Positions 1-8,715 of a stretch of DNA of 64,000 nucleotides are shown piece after piece. Position 1 is the first letter of the stretch, and each line of letters opens with the position of its first letter. This DNA is from Fidelibacterota bacterium (GTDB lineage: Bacteria; Fidelibacterota; UBA8477; JABMPR01), in NCBI GenBank assembly GCA_016784025.1, contig JADHVL010000014.1, positions 50,126 to 114,125 of the forward strand, given 5' to 3'. The position numbers and the translations under genes are program-made. The notes under the pieces were generated by a model. That model saw nothing but the letters and a program-made list of their open reading frames with translations. It was not told the origin of the DNA and did not search any database.

Positions 1-1011
1 CACAACGGTACTAAAATAATTAAACATGGCCAACTGGTCTGTGGTTGCCGCAGGTAGTGCTTTTTCATCAAAGCCCAATTCGAACTCTGAGTAATTATCA
101 ACACCGAACAGGGAATCGAGAATGTCTTTGTAAAAAGTGTGAGTTGAACCATCATCAAGCTTGTAATCATCAATCAACAGGACATCACCAACAGGCTCTA
201 CTACACGCCATTCATTGGGGGAGGCGGCATCTGTTGAGTCTGGAAATTGCAGGAGATTACTGAAGGCACCAGCTGTATCGATGGCTTGTACATAAAAGGT
301 ATGTACCCCGGCCGGAATTTCAGTTAGAGTCACACTAGAGATATTCCCCTGGCGATATTTCCAACTGCTTGTACTGTCCAGTCGGAAGCGAATCTGATTT
401 ATTGTTTCCAGTCCATCAATATCACTAACAGACCATGCAAAGGTACGCGTAGGGAAGGTGACATGGGTAACATTGGGGTTGTTGCCTGACGTGGGGTTAC
501 TGCTATTGGCAAACTCAATTTCTGGATGTGAATTAGCCACAGGTATACGCAATGTAGCTGGAGACAGATCTAGCGCTCCTTGATTGTCCTCAGCTTTGAC
601 TTCAAAAAGGAATTCATCATATGAAATCTGAAGCGGGAGAAAGAAGGTGTCTGATTCGGCGGTGCTGCGAGTCCAGGTATCTTCAAAATTCCATTTATAA
701 TGATAGGCCACCACCTCACCATCAGGGTCTTCACCCCACCAGTACATAACCTGATGACTCGTGGTTGTGTCAGCAATATTTCTGGTAAATATAAAGGTGG
801 TATCTGATGTCGTATCAGACAAGACCGTATCAATACGATCAGGGGCAAAGCTTAAAAACAGGTGTGTTTCAGGAGCAGCATTTCCCAATCCTTCAGAAGG
901 AAGATCATCAAGGAAAGGGTTTTCCAGAGACTCACATGCAACAATAAATAGAAATGCTAGCATCAAAACGATGCCGGTCGGGATTCTCATTATTGTACTT
1001 AAGTTACTCAT
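1..1011 (-). CDS. Secreted lipoprotein, C-terminus cut by window edge
   Basis: An open frame of 337 codons runs off the left edge without a stop. The N-terminus is a lipoprotein signal peptide: hydrophobic core then L-F-I-V-A-C, giving a lipidated cysteine at residue 19 if translation starts at the inner ATG (position 990) or residue 26 from the outer ATG at 1011. No clear ribosome binding site separates the two starts. The mature part is Ser/Thr/Asp-rich with W-G-E-D-P-D-G-E and similar patterns, like the Ig/fibronectin-type surface lipoproteins of this phylum; this family placement is inference. It sits upstream of nothing visible and is separated from the next gene by repeats and a terminator. 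Function unknown; probably anchored in the outer membrane. Confidence 0.8.
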   Translation of the reverse strand, partial: MSNLSTIMRIPTGIVLMLAFLFIVACESLENPFLDDLPSEGLGNAAPETHLFLSFAPDRIDTVLSDTTSDTTFIFTRNIADTTTSHQVMYWWGEDPDGEVVAYHYKWNFEDTWTRSTAESDTFFLPLQISYDEFLFEVKAEDNQGALDLSPATLRIPVANSHPEIEFANSSNPTSGNNPNVTHVTFPTRTFAWSVSDIDGLETINQIRFRLDSTSSWKYRQGNISSVTLTEIPAGVHTFYVQAIDTAGAFSNLLQFPDSTDAASPNEWRVVEPVGDVLLIDDYKLDDGSTHTFYKDILDSLFGVDNYSEFELGFDEKALPAATTDQLAMFNYFSTVV

Positions 1012-1040
1012 TCTATTTTTTAGCGCCCTATCAAATATTA

Positions 1041-1094
1041 CCCCGTCCTTTAGGACAGGGGCTAACCACCTTAAATAAAAAGGACTTTAGTCCT
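1041..1094. repeat. Small palindromic repeat pair
   Basis: Two short near-palindromes lie back to back: CCCC-GTCC-TTTA-GGAC-A-GGGG at 1041-1061 and AGGACTTTAGTCCT at 1081-1094. They share the GTCC/GGAC core. They resemble the dispersed intergenic palindromes common in environmental genomes, but no second copy was seen in this window. Confidence 0.45.
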
Positions 1095-1108
1095 GATTAA
1101 GCCTCTTT

Positions 1109-1144
1109 CAAAAAAATCCCCGCCTGATGTTAGCCACCAGGCGG
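1109..1144 (-). terminator. Rho-independent terminator of the haem-c surface protein gene
   Basis: Read on the minus strand, a 7-bp GC-rich stem (CCGCCTG / CAGGCGG) with an 11-nt loop is followed by GG-A and seven T residues. It begins 15 bases after the stop codon of the 1159-3999 gene and would end its transcript. Confidence 0.8.
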
Positions 1145-1158
1145 AAACCATTTCTTTG

Positions 1159-3999
1159 CTATTTCAAGAAGGTCATTTTTCCTACCATCTGTTCTGTACC
1201 TGCTAGCATACGATAGAAGTACAAACCTGATGATACAGGACGACCCTTTTGATCTACTCCATTCCAGACAACCTGATAGTCACCAGCATTCATGGATTGA
1301 TCCACCAGAGTGGTCACAACCTGTCCAAGTTGGTTGTAAATTACCAATTGGACTTGTTGTGCTTCAGGAATACGGAAGGTGATATTTGTTGTTGGATTGA
1401 AGGGGTTGGGATAGTTACCCAGGGCATAACCTTCAGGGACAACCAAATCATCGATGGCTGTGGGATCTAGAATCAAGTCAGATTCATAGAGTGGTACCAA
1501 CTTGTAGGTAGATGAATCCGCATAGGTGCCATAGTGATGATAAACCCATCCACGAACCTCTTCATAAAGAGATCCAACTGGAGGCAGGATATAGTTGGAG
1601 AGACTGTCTGAGTCGTCATCTACAAACACACCACCACTCCCATCATCAATGACCATAATGTCAAAGTTGGTGGGATTGAGTTCTGTGATTACGGCATCCT
1701 CAACCTTGACAACCACATTGCCCCACTGTTCTGCAGTGGTAGGCCAGCGGAGATCACCTGTAGCAACCACAGGCTCATCTGGTACTTCTAAACCAATATC
1801 TAGAATGTCGATCTCAGTTGTGATCCACAATTCTGTCATATTTGAAGCATGGGTTCCTTCATGAGTATCAAACTCAAGGATTCTACCTGACAATTCAATA
1901 AAGTCACCCTCAAAGAGTACTGGATATGCAGTTGAATCTGGATTGTAACTCAAAATAGAAGACCAGGGTCCACCATTCACATCCTGAAGGATAAACTTAA
2001 TACCGTTTCCAGCATAAGAGAGCCCAGTAGGCATGGTTACAATTCCTTGAACCTTCACAATGGTCGTATCCGTCCACTCCTCATGGTAATAGCTGGTATC
2101 AGCGAACCACACGGAACTATCTAGACTTGAATATTTTGGCATAAGATCAGAATATCTAACCTGCTGAATAGCCTGAATTCGTGTCAGACCATCATCGGTC
2201 TGAATATCGATAGCCAGACGGGGTTGGATTTTAAAAGCATTCCAGGAATAGTCCAATACGCCAACTACAGAGGATAGCGCTTGGTCTTGGATTGGGGTAT
2301 AGAAATAATCAGCATCATCATCAATGGCTAGTGAATTGGTTCCATCACTAACACTCCATTCACCACTTCCAAGATCGGGATTATCGACGGTTACATTTTG
2401 GATTTCAACGAGAACGCCTTCATACATTTCCATGTCAGCATCTAGAGTGATGAGCATGGGCTCCATGAAGTTACCAGAGCTCAAGAACTCAAATTCTGTA
2501 ATATCCAGCAACTCGGTCATATCAAAATATTCGTCCACAGTACCGGTAATCCGAATTTCATCACCTTCCATCAGAGCACGGCCTGGATCATAGACCTTAA
2601 TACCTGATTGAGCGGCAAAATCATCCTGGATGAAATAGTATAGAATTTCGTCTTCAGGATTAAATGCATAAGGTTCAGCTGTTACAATTCCCTCAATGGT
2701 TACTGAAGTACCTGTTGGAATCGTACCATCTTGTATGGAGGCAATTGATGTGACAGAACCGCCATAAACGACATAGCTGGATGCTTCAGAGGTGCTTACT
2801 CCACCCAGATCATCTGTAGCACTGATGGTATAGCTAACCACTGCATTGGCTGCCTGAGCTGGTATGACACCAGTATATTCATCAGCTTCACCTAAAGTCA
2901 TCACCACCGTCATCTCAATTCCACTATCAACGACATAATTCAATGAGGCAGATGCCACAGATGAATTGTCGATGATTGTAGCACTAACGCTAACGTCATC
3001 GGCCGGACCCGGGCTAGCAGGATCCTGGGATACACCTGTGATAAGTGGTGTAGGATCTCCAATTTGGGCAAGGTCTGTATAGTATCTGGGGAAGATCTGA
3101 AAGGTCTCATAGTAGCGACCTACGATTCCTGTGAAATTGAAATATCCTAACAGGGCTTCATTCATATGCAAATCTGTATCACCATCTATGCGCATGGTAA
3201 TGGTCTCACCATTGGGATCAGCAACAGTCATGTTTACACTGGAGCTGGATGTTGGCCAGGTGCCACCTACTATGGTAAGACTATCAAGATGTATGAACTC
3301 AGATTCATAATCAACACCGTTGGCATGAATCTCCGGCACAGTCAAATTCTGAATGGCTGGTAACTCGTTTCCTGAACTCAATACCTCAATGTCCGTTGGG
3401 GCAACTGGAGATACTTCAATAAGGTCTGCATAGATATCGATGGGACCCGTTACGATGACTTCATCTCCAACTACTAATTCTGCATCAAATCCACCGGCAT
3501 AAATAACCAAACCACCAGTATCGTCCTGGATAGCAGCCTGAGTTGACGATCCAACAGTACCCCAGGTCGTGGCCGTGATAATACCTTGAACAGTAACTTC
3601 AACACCGTCAGCCATACCCCTGGCTTCAGCAATGCTGATTGGTGTAACCGCACCTAATTCTGTAATCCAAGTGCTAATTAAAGTGAGCTCACCAGCAGAC
3701 AAAGCTGCAGAGGGTGGCATCTGTCCACCGTGAACGCCAGTATTGTTGAGTTTGTTATACAGCACAGATGCTGCAGGGTCACCGCTAACTACTCGTAAAG
3801 CAGGTGCGTAACTAGCAGAAGCTACAGCATCCACCAAATTGTCAAAGCTAACACCAGCAGCCAGGCTCAAACCACCATTTGTACCATGACAACCGGCACA
3901 ATTTGCAGTCCAAATGGGTTGAATTTCTGTCTCGTAATCCACCGCCAGAGCGCTGCCCACAGAGATACAGAGAATTGATAAAAGTAACATTCGTTTCAT
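1159..3999 (-). CDS. Type IX-sorted surface protein with N-terminal cytochrome c-like domain
   Basis: A 946-residue secreted protein. Residues 1-19 are a Sec signal peptide. Directly after it is a c-type haem motif, C34-A-G-C37-H38, with a candidate axial Met94 in G-G-Q-M-P-P, as in the short cytochrome domains of planctomycete and FCB surface proteins. The middle holds about four OB-fold-like segments (patterns such as V-x-G-I-I-T-A and I-Q-D-D-x-G-G, around residues 120-210, 430-520, 640-720 and 755-830). The last ~85 residues are the FlgD/type IX sorting domain with Y-P-N-P-F-N-P-T-T, G-Q-V-V, S-S-G-L-Y-F-Y-R and terminal K-M-T-F-L-K. An AGGAG ribosome site lies 6 bases before the ATG. Surface location follows from the sorting domain; redox activity is inferred from the haem motif only. 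Confidence 0.9.
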   Translation of the reverse strand: MKRMLLLSILCISVGSALAVDYETEIQPIWTANCAGCHGTNGGLSLAAGVSFDNLVDAVASASYAPALRVVSGDPAASVLYNKLNNTGVHGGQMPPSAALSAGELTLISTWITELGAVTPISIAEARGMADGVEVTVQGIITATTWGTVGSSTQAAIQDDTGGLVIYAGGFDAELVVGDEVIVTGPIDIYADLIEVSPVAPTDIEVLSSGNELPAIQNLTVPEIHANGVDYESEFIHLDSLTIVGGTWPTSSSSVNMTVADPNGETITMRIDGDTDLHMNEALLGYFNFTGIVGRYYETFQIFPRYYTDLAQIGDPTPLITGVSQDPASPGPADDVSVSATIIDNSSVASASLNYVVDSGIEMTVVMTLGEADEYTGVIPAQAANAVVSYTISATDDLGGVSTSEASSYVVYGGSVTSIASIQDGTIPTGTSVTIEGIVTAEPYAFNPEDEILYYFIQDDFAAQSGIKVYDPGRALMEGDEIRITGTVDEYFDMTELLDITEFEFLSSGNFMEPMLITLDADMEMYEGVLVEIQNVTVDNPDLGSGEWSVSDGTNSLAIDDDADYFYTPIQDQALSSVVGVLDYSWNAFKIQPRLAIDIQTDDGLTRIQAIQQVRYSDLMPKYSSLDSSVWFADTSYYHEEWTDTTIVKVQGIVTMPTGLSYAGNGIKFILQDVNGGPWSSILSYNPDSTAYPVLFEGDFIELSGRILEFDTHEGTHASNMTELWITTEIDILDIGLEVPDEPVVATGDLRWPTTAEQWGNVVVKVEDAVITELNPTNFDIMVIDDGSGGVFVDDDSDSLSNYILPPVGSLYEEVRGWVYHHYGTYADSSTYKLVPLYESDLILDPTAIDDLVVPEGYALGNYPNPFNPTTNITFRIPEAQQVQLVIYNQLGQVVTTLVDQSMNAGDYQVVWNGVDQKGRPVSSGLYFYRMLAGTEQMVGKMTFLK

Positions 4000-4052
4000 G
4001 GATTTCTCCTTTTTGATTCAAGCTACCACTCAGGATAGCCCATTATTTCTCA

Positions 4053-6233
4053 TTATTTAATAACCAATAGCTTCCCGGTTTGGACATGGCTATTGCTTAA
4101 GTTTTCTACTGTATAAACATACATTCCTGTGGAAACAGGTTCATCAAATTTGCTGATCAGATCCCAGGGGTGTTCGCCACCTGAAAGCACTGTATTCCCA
4201 GAAGGCACTCTGCGAACATCTCCACCATTGTACTGTGCGCCCTCATGGTCAATTTCTTCCACAAGATCTCCACTGAGTGTGTAAATACGGATCTTTGAGC
4301 TGGCAGGAAGATTCCTGAACCAGACCAAACGTTCCCGCTGTCCATCACCATCCCAGGTGGCTCGCACGCGGTAGGGATTGGGATAAACTGATACTGGATA
4401 ATTTGAGACATCTGAAGTTGGTGGAGTACCCGGTATAACACTTATCCGGTTTTCATTCTTGGAACTCTCTAAACTGGCCAGACCGGTATCTTCATCCCCA
4501 CTGTCGAAAGCTGTGATGGCGTAGACCGTATTGTTCGGCCAACCATTCTGGACGCCCTGATTCACCCACTTGTAGTGATAGAAGTGTCCCTTGATTTCGA
4601 TGGAATCTTCCAGACCCATATCGTTGTATATCTGTACCAGGTCAAGTCCAGAATCATATCCAAATTCATCACCGATAAGATCAAACTCTGCCAGCAAGGA
4701 GTACTGGGCAGTATTCCCACTGGTTTTAGTACTGCCATAAATCCTATAACCAGCAAAATCAAGTTTCCTGGAAACTGGATCTAAAGCTAATTCCGGAGCA
4801 CTATCCCAGTATAAAGTGACTTGTTGATCTTCGGCTACCACAGCCAGGGCAGGTGAGGGAGGAGGTTCAGGAACGATGTAGCGATCCAGCACACCATTTT
4901 CATTCAAATCCTCGCCAGCATCCAGAACTGAATTACCGTTAACATCCTCACCATTAAAAGCCTTCTGAGCCCAATCTGCATTTTTGATGAGATCCTGGCG
5001 GCGATCAAAATTATTGCTGGAGCCTTGATGAGACCACGGAGCACCTATAACTGCAAAGACCACATTGATTGATTCACCCACAGGCAGAACAAAGCCATCG
5101 TCTTCAGGTAAAGTACCAAAAGGGCCGGCTGAGACCAGCATCATCCAGGAATTAGGTAGATCCAGCCAGGGTTGATCCTCGTGACTCTGAACAAAATCCT
5201 GGTCATAAAAAGGGGAGCTGGAAAGCTTGCCATAGCGTTCCTCATCAGATATAGGCATGTTAAATTCTGGGATATCCATATTCTCTGGACTATTCCAGCG
5301 CCAGGGATTGTAATAAGTGTACCAGTCTCCCTCTGCATCAGCATGGGAGGTTGATCTTTTGTTGGGACCATGAAGGGCCATAATGCCGAAATACGCACGC
5401 GACCATCCATCATCACCATCATAGTCATACTGGTAGCCAATATTACGGGGATAACCATTGGTATTGTAGGACCGTTCAAAACTGTTGATGTTGTCGTACC
5501 AGCTAAACCCACTGCCAGGTTCCCAGCGACTTTTGTAATTCATGTTGTTGACAGAGGCATCTGCCCAGATACCGGCATAGACATCTTTAATATCCCAACC
5601 TGTCCCCGAAGAATCGACAAGATCACTTCGGTTGGTAATGGTATAGTCTAGAATCACAAATGATTCCATGAATGAATGGCTCCAGGCATAGGACTCTAAA
5701 TGGACCTCAATACCCAGAGGTACATGATTGATGATTTCAGAGTCAGTGTCCTTGAAATCTGCCAACAAATCTTGATGGCTGACTGCTTCAAGCGAAAAAT
5801 AGCTGGCCAGGGGGGAGGTGCCTGCAGAGGAAATACTGGAGCGAGTTTGAATAGTGTCACCATCTGCAGCTGAAGTGGTAAATTCGAAACCCTCTTCACC
5901 ATAATCAAAGGCGCCATCAACAATAGCTGTAGACACACGGGGGAGTCCTGGTACACCATTAATGATGGGGATACCACCAATCCATAAACCACCGTAACTC
6001 ATGAGCTCAACCATCTCTCGCTCAGTACCATATTGCTTGTAACGACAGGAGGCTTGATTCGGATTGTTCCAGCCTTCACCGATGATTCCAAAATTGGTTA
6101 CAGTGAGACCCATTTCCCCAACAATGGTGGTATTGTCATAATCATCAATTGCAGCTTTGTTTAACTGAGCAAAAACTGGATGTAGAGATCCAGATAGGAT
6201 GAATATGAAGGCTGCAAATACGGTAATGCGCAT
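4053..6233 (-). CDS. Large secreted protein with C-terminal type IX-like sorting domain
   Basis: A 726-residue protein with a signal peptide (residues 1-22, ending F-A-Q). The body is rich in Trp, Tyr, Asn and Asp, matching the abundant uncharacterised secreted proteins of Marinimicrobia-like genomes. Near residue 430 there is an Asp-rich calcium-loop-like stretch (D-V-N-G-N-S-V-L-D followed by D-L-N-E-N-G-V-L-D), reminiscent of dockerin or thrombospondin type 3 calcium sites, then a fibronectin-like segment. The final ~100 residues begin with V-Y-P-N-P-Y and end with G-M-Y-V-Y-T-V and K-L-L-V-I-K, a divergent sorting domain. It lies 53 bases upstream of the haem-c protein gene on the same strand and may be co-transcribed. 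Catalytic activity cannot be inferred. Confidence 0.85.
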   Translation of the reverse strand: MRITVFAAFIFILSGSLHPVFAQLNKAAIDDYDNTTIVGEMGLTVTNFGIIGEGWNNPNQASCRYKQYGTEREMVELMSYGGLWIGGIPIINGVPGLPRVSTAIVDGAFDYGEEGFEFTTSAADGDTIQTRSSISSAGTSPLASYFSLEAVSHQDLLADFKDTDSEIINHVPLGIEVHLESYAWSHSFMESFVILDYTITNRSDLVDSSGTGWDIKDVYAGIWADASVNNMNYKSRWEPGSGFSWYDNINSFERSYNTNGYPRNIGYQYDYDGDDGWSRAYFGIMALHGPNKRSTSHADAEGDWYTYYNPWRWNSPENMDIPEFNMPISDEERYGKLSSSPFYDQDFVQSHEDQPWLDLPNSWMMLVSAGPFGTLPEDDGFVLPVGESINVVFAVIGAPWSHQGSSNNFDRRQDLIKNADWAQKAFNGEDVNGNSVLDAGEDLNENGVLDRYIVPEPPPSPALAVVAEDQQVTLYWDSAPELALDPVSRKLDFAGYRIYGSTKTSGNTAQYSLLAEFDLIGDEFGYDSGLDLVQIYNDMGLEDSIEIKGHFYHYKWVNQGVQNGWPNNTVYAITAFDSGDEDTGLASLESSKNENRISVIPGTPPTSDVSNYPVSVYPNPYRVRATWDGDGQRERLVWFRNLPASSKIRIYTLSGDLVEEIDHEGAQYNGGDVRRVPSGNTVLSGGEHPWDLISKFDEPVSTGMYVYTVENLSNSHVQTGKLLVIK

Positions 6234-6369
6234 TTAGCCAAGATAATTATCTGTACGGCTAGTGGAAGGAAAATTCAGCCCAAAAGGGGGCTAATCGGGC
6301 ACAATTTCATCACCTCAAGGATAATGAAGAAAATGAGCTGTATAAAGGTCAAACGCGGTGGGCAGTCAC

Positions 6370-7692
6370 CTATTTTAAGTGCAGGTTTACCATCTCATTC
6401 TGTATTTTCCAGAAACGCCTGTACGGGAAGTGAGGTTTTTGTTCCACACTCTCAGTTTCCAGCATGGCGATGAGGGCATCTGTGGTGTCACGCTCCAGGC
6501 TATAAGCCTCTGCAGTAAGGGCGGCCTGCTTGCCTGCTTCCACTTCCTCAGCTTCCTGTATCCATCGATTTTCCAACACATCAAATTCCCGCCGTACCAG
6601 TGTATTGCGATGCTCGAAATCCAGCAAAATCTGACGGTGGAGTTCCTCATGATGCCACCAAAATATATCATCGTCAAATTTTTCCAGATCCTCCCCAGCA
6701 AAGGATGTTGGGAGGGGATCATGACCAAACCAAACTGGCTTGAAAACTGATGTACAGGGGCTGGATGTGGCTGTGGCCCAATAGGTCTCTTTATCCTGAG
6801 TCATATGGGCTACAAAAGAAGCTGTGGATTGGGAGGCCTGTCTGGCAGGACTGGCGCCGGCGTGTGCGCAGACATGATTCATGAGAAAATGATTGTCGGG
6901 ACGGTAAGATCCTTGGCCGTGATCGCGGAGATGAGCAAAGGCATCTGTGAGAGAATAATTTTTGGTTCTCAACATCTCCTGTGATCGGGACTGTCGGACT
7001 GCACAGGCAGAAAATTTGGTATAAAAGGTATCGGAGTAACAGTTGGCAAAATGGAAATCAGCCTTTTTCTTGATCCAGCCCTTTTCCAGAGCCGTGTAGA
7101 TCAAATCTTCATGCATGAGGTCAAAATCGTTCCCAATGGTGAGACCATTGCTGATGGCATGGTAGTCTTCCACCTTCTTGGCTACCCACAAATGCCCGGC
7201 TGTTTCCAATACCCAGGCTTCATTTGGATCGGCAATAAGAAAGCTGTTGTGATAATAAAAGGATTTATTCTGGTACCCACCGTTGCCACCCTGTCCATAT
7301 TTTTCCAATAATTCGGTGATGGTTTCTAGAGCACCCCTGGCGGAGCTGCGACGCTCCAGAGCCAGACGCAAGAGATCCATTCCAGTGAGGCCACCCTCTT
7401 TCTGGACTGGCATCCTGGTGAATACCGCTTCATTTCCAATGACAACGCCTCGATCATTTGCGCCTATCTCGGCACCCCACATCCAGAAGGGACGACTGAT
7501 GAGGACGGCATGAGTTTCCTCTACCTGAGAAATGCTCATGTGTGTGCATGCCACCACATCACTAGGGTCATGGCGACATTCTGGATGATACTCCAGAAGT
7601 TGAACTTCCGCAGCTTCTCGATCACTGTTTTTCCCAAAGATCATGCTTCCATCTCTGGTCACGGAGGGGAGGGCTACAAAAGTATCACACAT
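6370..7692 (-). CDS. Secernin-like Ntn hydrolase (peptidase family C69)
   Basis: A 440-residue cytoplasmic protein beginning M-C-D-T-F-V-A. In C69 and secernin enzymes the initiator Met is removed and the exposed Cys2 is the nucleophile, as in other N-terminal nucleophile hydrolases. Typical secernin patterns follow: G-K-N-S-D-R-E, then R-P-F-W-M-W-G-A-E-I-G-A-N-D and V-I-G-N-E-A-V-F-T. No signal peptide is present, unlike the secreted C69 dipeptidases, so the secernin branch fits better. Secernins have no firmly established bacterial substrate; peptide or amide bond hydrolysis is the family expectation. AGGAG sits 9 bases before the ATG. It follows the kinase-like/aminotransferase pair on the same strand at a 111-base distance. 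Confidence 0.85.
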   Translation of the reverse strand: MCDTFVALPSVTRDGSMIFGKNSDREAAEVQLLEYHPECRHDPSDVVACTHMSISQVEETHAVLISRPFWMWGAEIGANDRGVVIGNEAVFTRMPVQKEGGLTGMDLLRLALERRSSARGALETITELLEKYGQGGNGGYQNKSFYYHNSFLIADPNEAWVLETAGHLWVAKKVEDYHAISNGLTIGNDFDLMHEDLIYTALEKGWIKKKADFHFANCYSDTFYTKFSACAVRQSRSQEMLRTKNYSLTDAFAHLRDHGQGSYRPDNHFLMNHVCAHAGASPARQASQSTASFVAHMTQDKETYWATATSSPCTSVFKPVWFGHDPLPTSFAGEDLEKFDDDIFWWHHEELHRQILLDFEHRNTLVRREFDVLENRWIQEAEEVEAGKQAALTAEAYSLERDTTDALIAMLETESVEQKPHFPYRRFWKIQNEMVNLHLK

Positions 7693-7803
7693 ATCACTTA
7701 TCTCCTGAAGGGGTTAAGACTGCTTCTGCCATCACATCATCAAAGACATGCTTTTGCTTTCAATCTGCGCTCATCTGTGTAAATCCGTGGCTCAAACTCA
7801 TCC

Positions 7804-8715
7804 TCATCGTTTGATTTTGCCAGGCAGGACAAATTCATATCTTTGTCCAAGGAGTTTGCTTTTGATAAAGCGATCAATTCTTCTCAAGCCAAGGAAAAGT
7901 CTCCATATGAGCTTATCCTCCTTGTAGTAGGCTTCAATCGCAGGTTTATCCAGAGCATCCATTTTGCCAGACGTGCTGGTGTTGATTGTCTCGATCCAGC
8001 TATCTACTAATTCAGGACATTGCTCCTTATATAGATTAGCAATCAAATCCGTATAAACCAGTCTTCGATCATAATAGCGCGTCATGACATCTTCCAGAAA
8101 CAGCCAGCGAATGAGCCAGCGCAAGAAAGAAGGCGCACTTTGTAACAGGAGCTCAGGATCAAGTGTCTCCGTTCCATTTTCCAACATGAGGGGTGTACTT
8201 GTGTCGACGTAAGCCATTTCCCCTGATTCAAGCAAGACCCAATTGGACAATTGACCATCAATAGCCAATCGAATTTCAGGATCATTTTCTGAGTTATAAG
8301 TCCAGACCTTTTCAATTTCCTCAACAATCCTTTGAATCATGATCTTGGGAATGTCAGCATCCGGGGTATGAATTAATTTGTGGCAAAATCGGGAGGGAGG
8401 AAGTTGCTTTTGGAGAATATAGAGCACTGCAATATCGCCATGCCCGCTTACAATTTGGGTAGCGTCTTCAGGCACAAATAATCCAGCTCTTCTCAGCCGT
8501 TCACAGTATTCTTTATATGCCGCGGCATATTTTTCAGCAGCTGAGATGCTGGCAAAAAGGGGCATGCGTTTGGCTGCAATTTCAAAATCATTGTTGATCT
8601 GGAGGACGCAGGATATTTCACCATAGCCCAAGATTTCACATGGGATTATTGAAGATATAGGGTCTCTGGGATTGAGATCATTCTCAAATTGCTGAAGTGT
8701 AGCTTGGTCTAGCAT
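7804..8715 (-). CDS. Kinase-like protein coupled to the aminotransferase
   Basis: A 303-residue soluble protein that I cannot place in a named family. It shows residues in the order expected for a protein-kinase/aminoglycoside-phosphotransferase fold: a nucleotide-binding-like lysine K49 in E-I-A-A-K-R, then a catalytic-loop-like A-I-D153-G-Q-L-S-N158-W and, 13 residues later, a metal-binding-like Y-V-D171-T-S-T-P. The usual H-x-D is replaced by A-I-D. The start codon follows immediately after the stop of the aminotransferase (zero-base gap), implying translational coupling. Small-molecule phosphorylation linked to the neighbouring PLP enzyme is an inference; a pseudokinase or lyase is also possible. 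Confidence 0.7.
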   Translation of the reverse strand: MLDQATLQQFENDLNPRDPISSIIPCEILGYGEISCVLQINNDFEIAAKRMPLFASISAAEKYAAAYKEYCERLRRAGLFVPEDATQIVSGHGDIAVLYILQKQLPPSRFCHKLIHTPDADIPKIMIQRIVEEIEKVWTYNSENDPEIRLAIDGQLSNWVLLESGEMAYVDTSTPLMLENGTETLDPELLLQSAPSFLRWLIRWLFLEDVMTRYYDRRLVYTDLIANLYKEQCPELVDSWIETINTSTSGKMDALDKPAIEAYYKEDKLIWRLFLGLRRIDRFIKSKLLGQRYEFVLPGKIKR

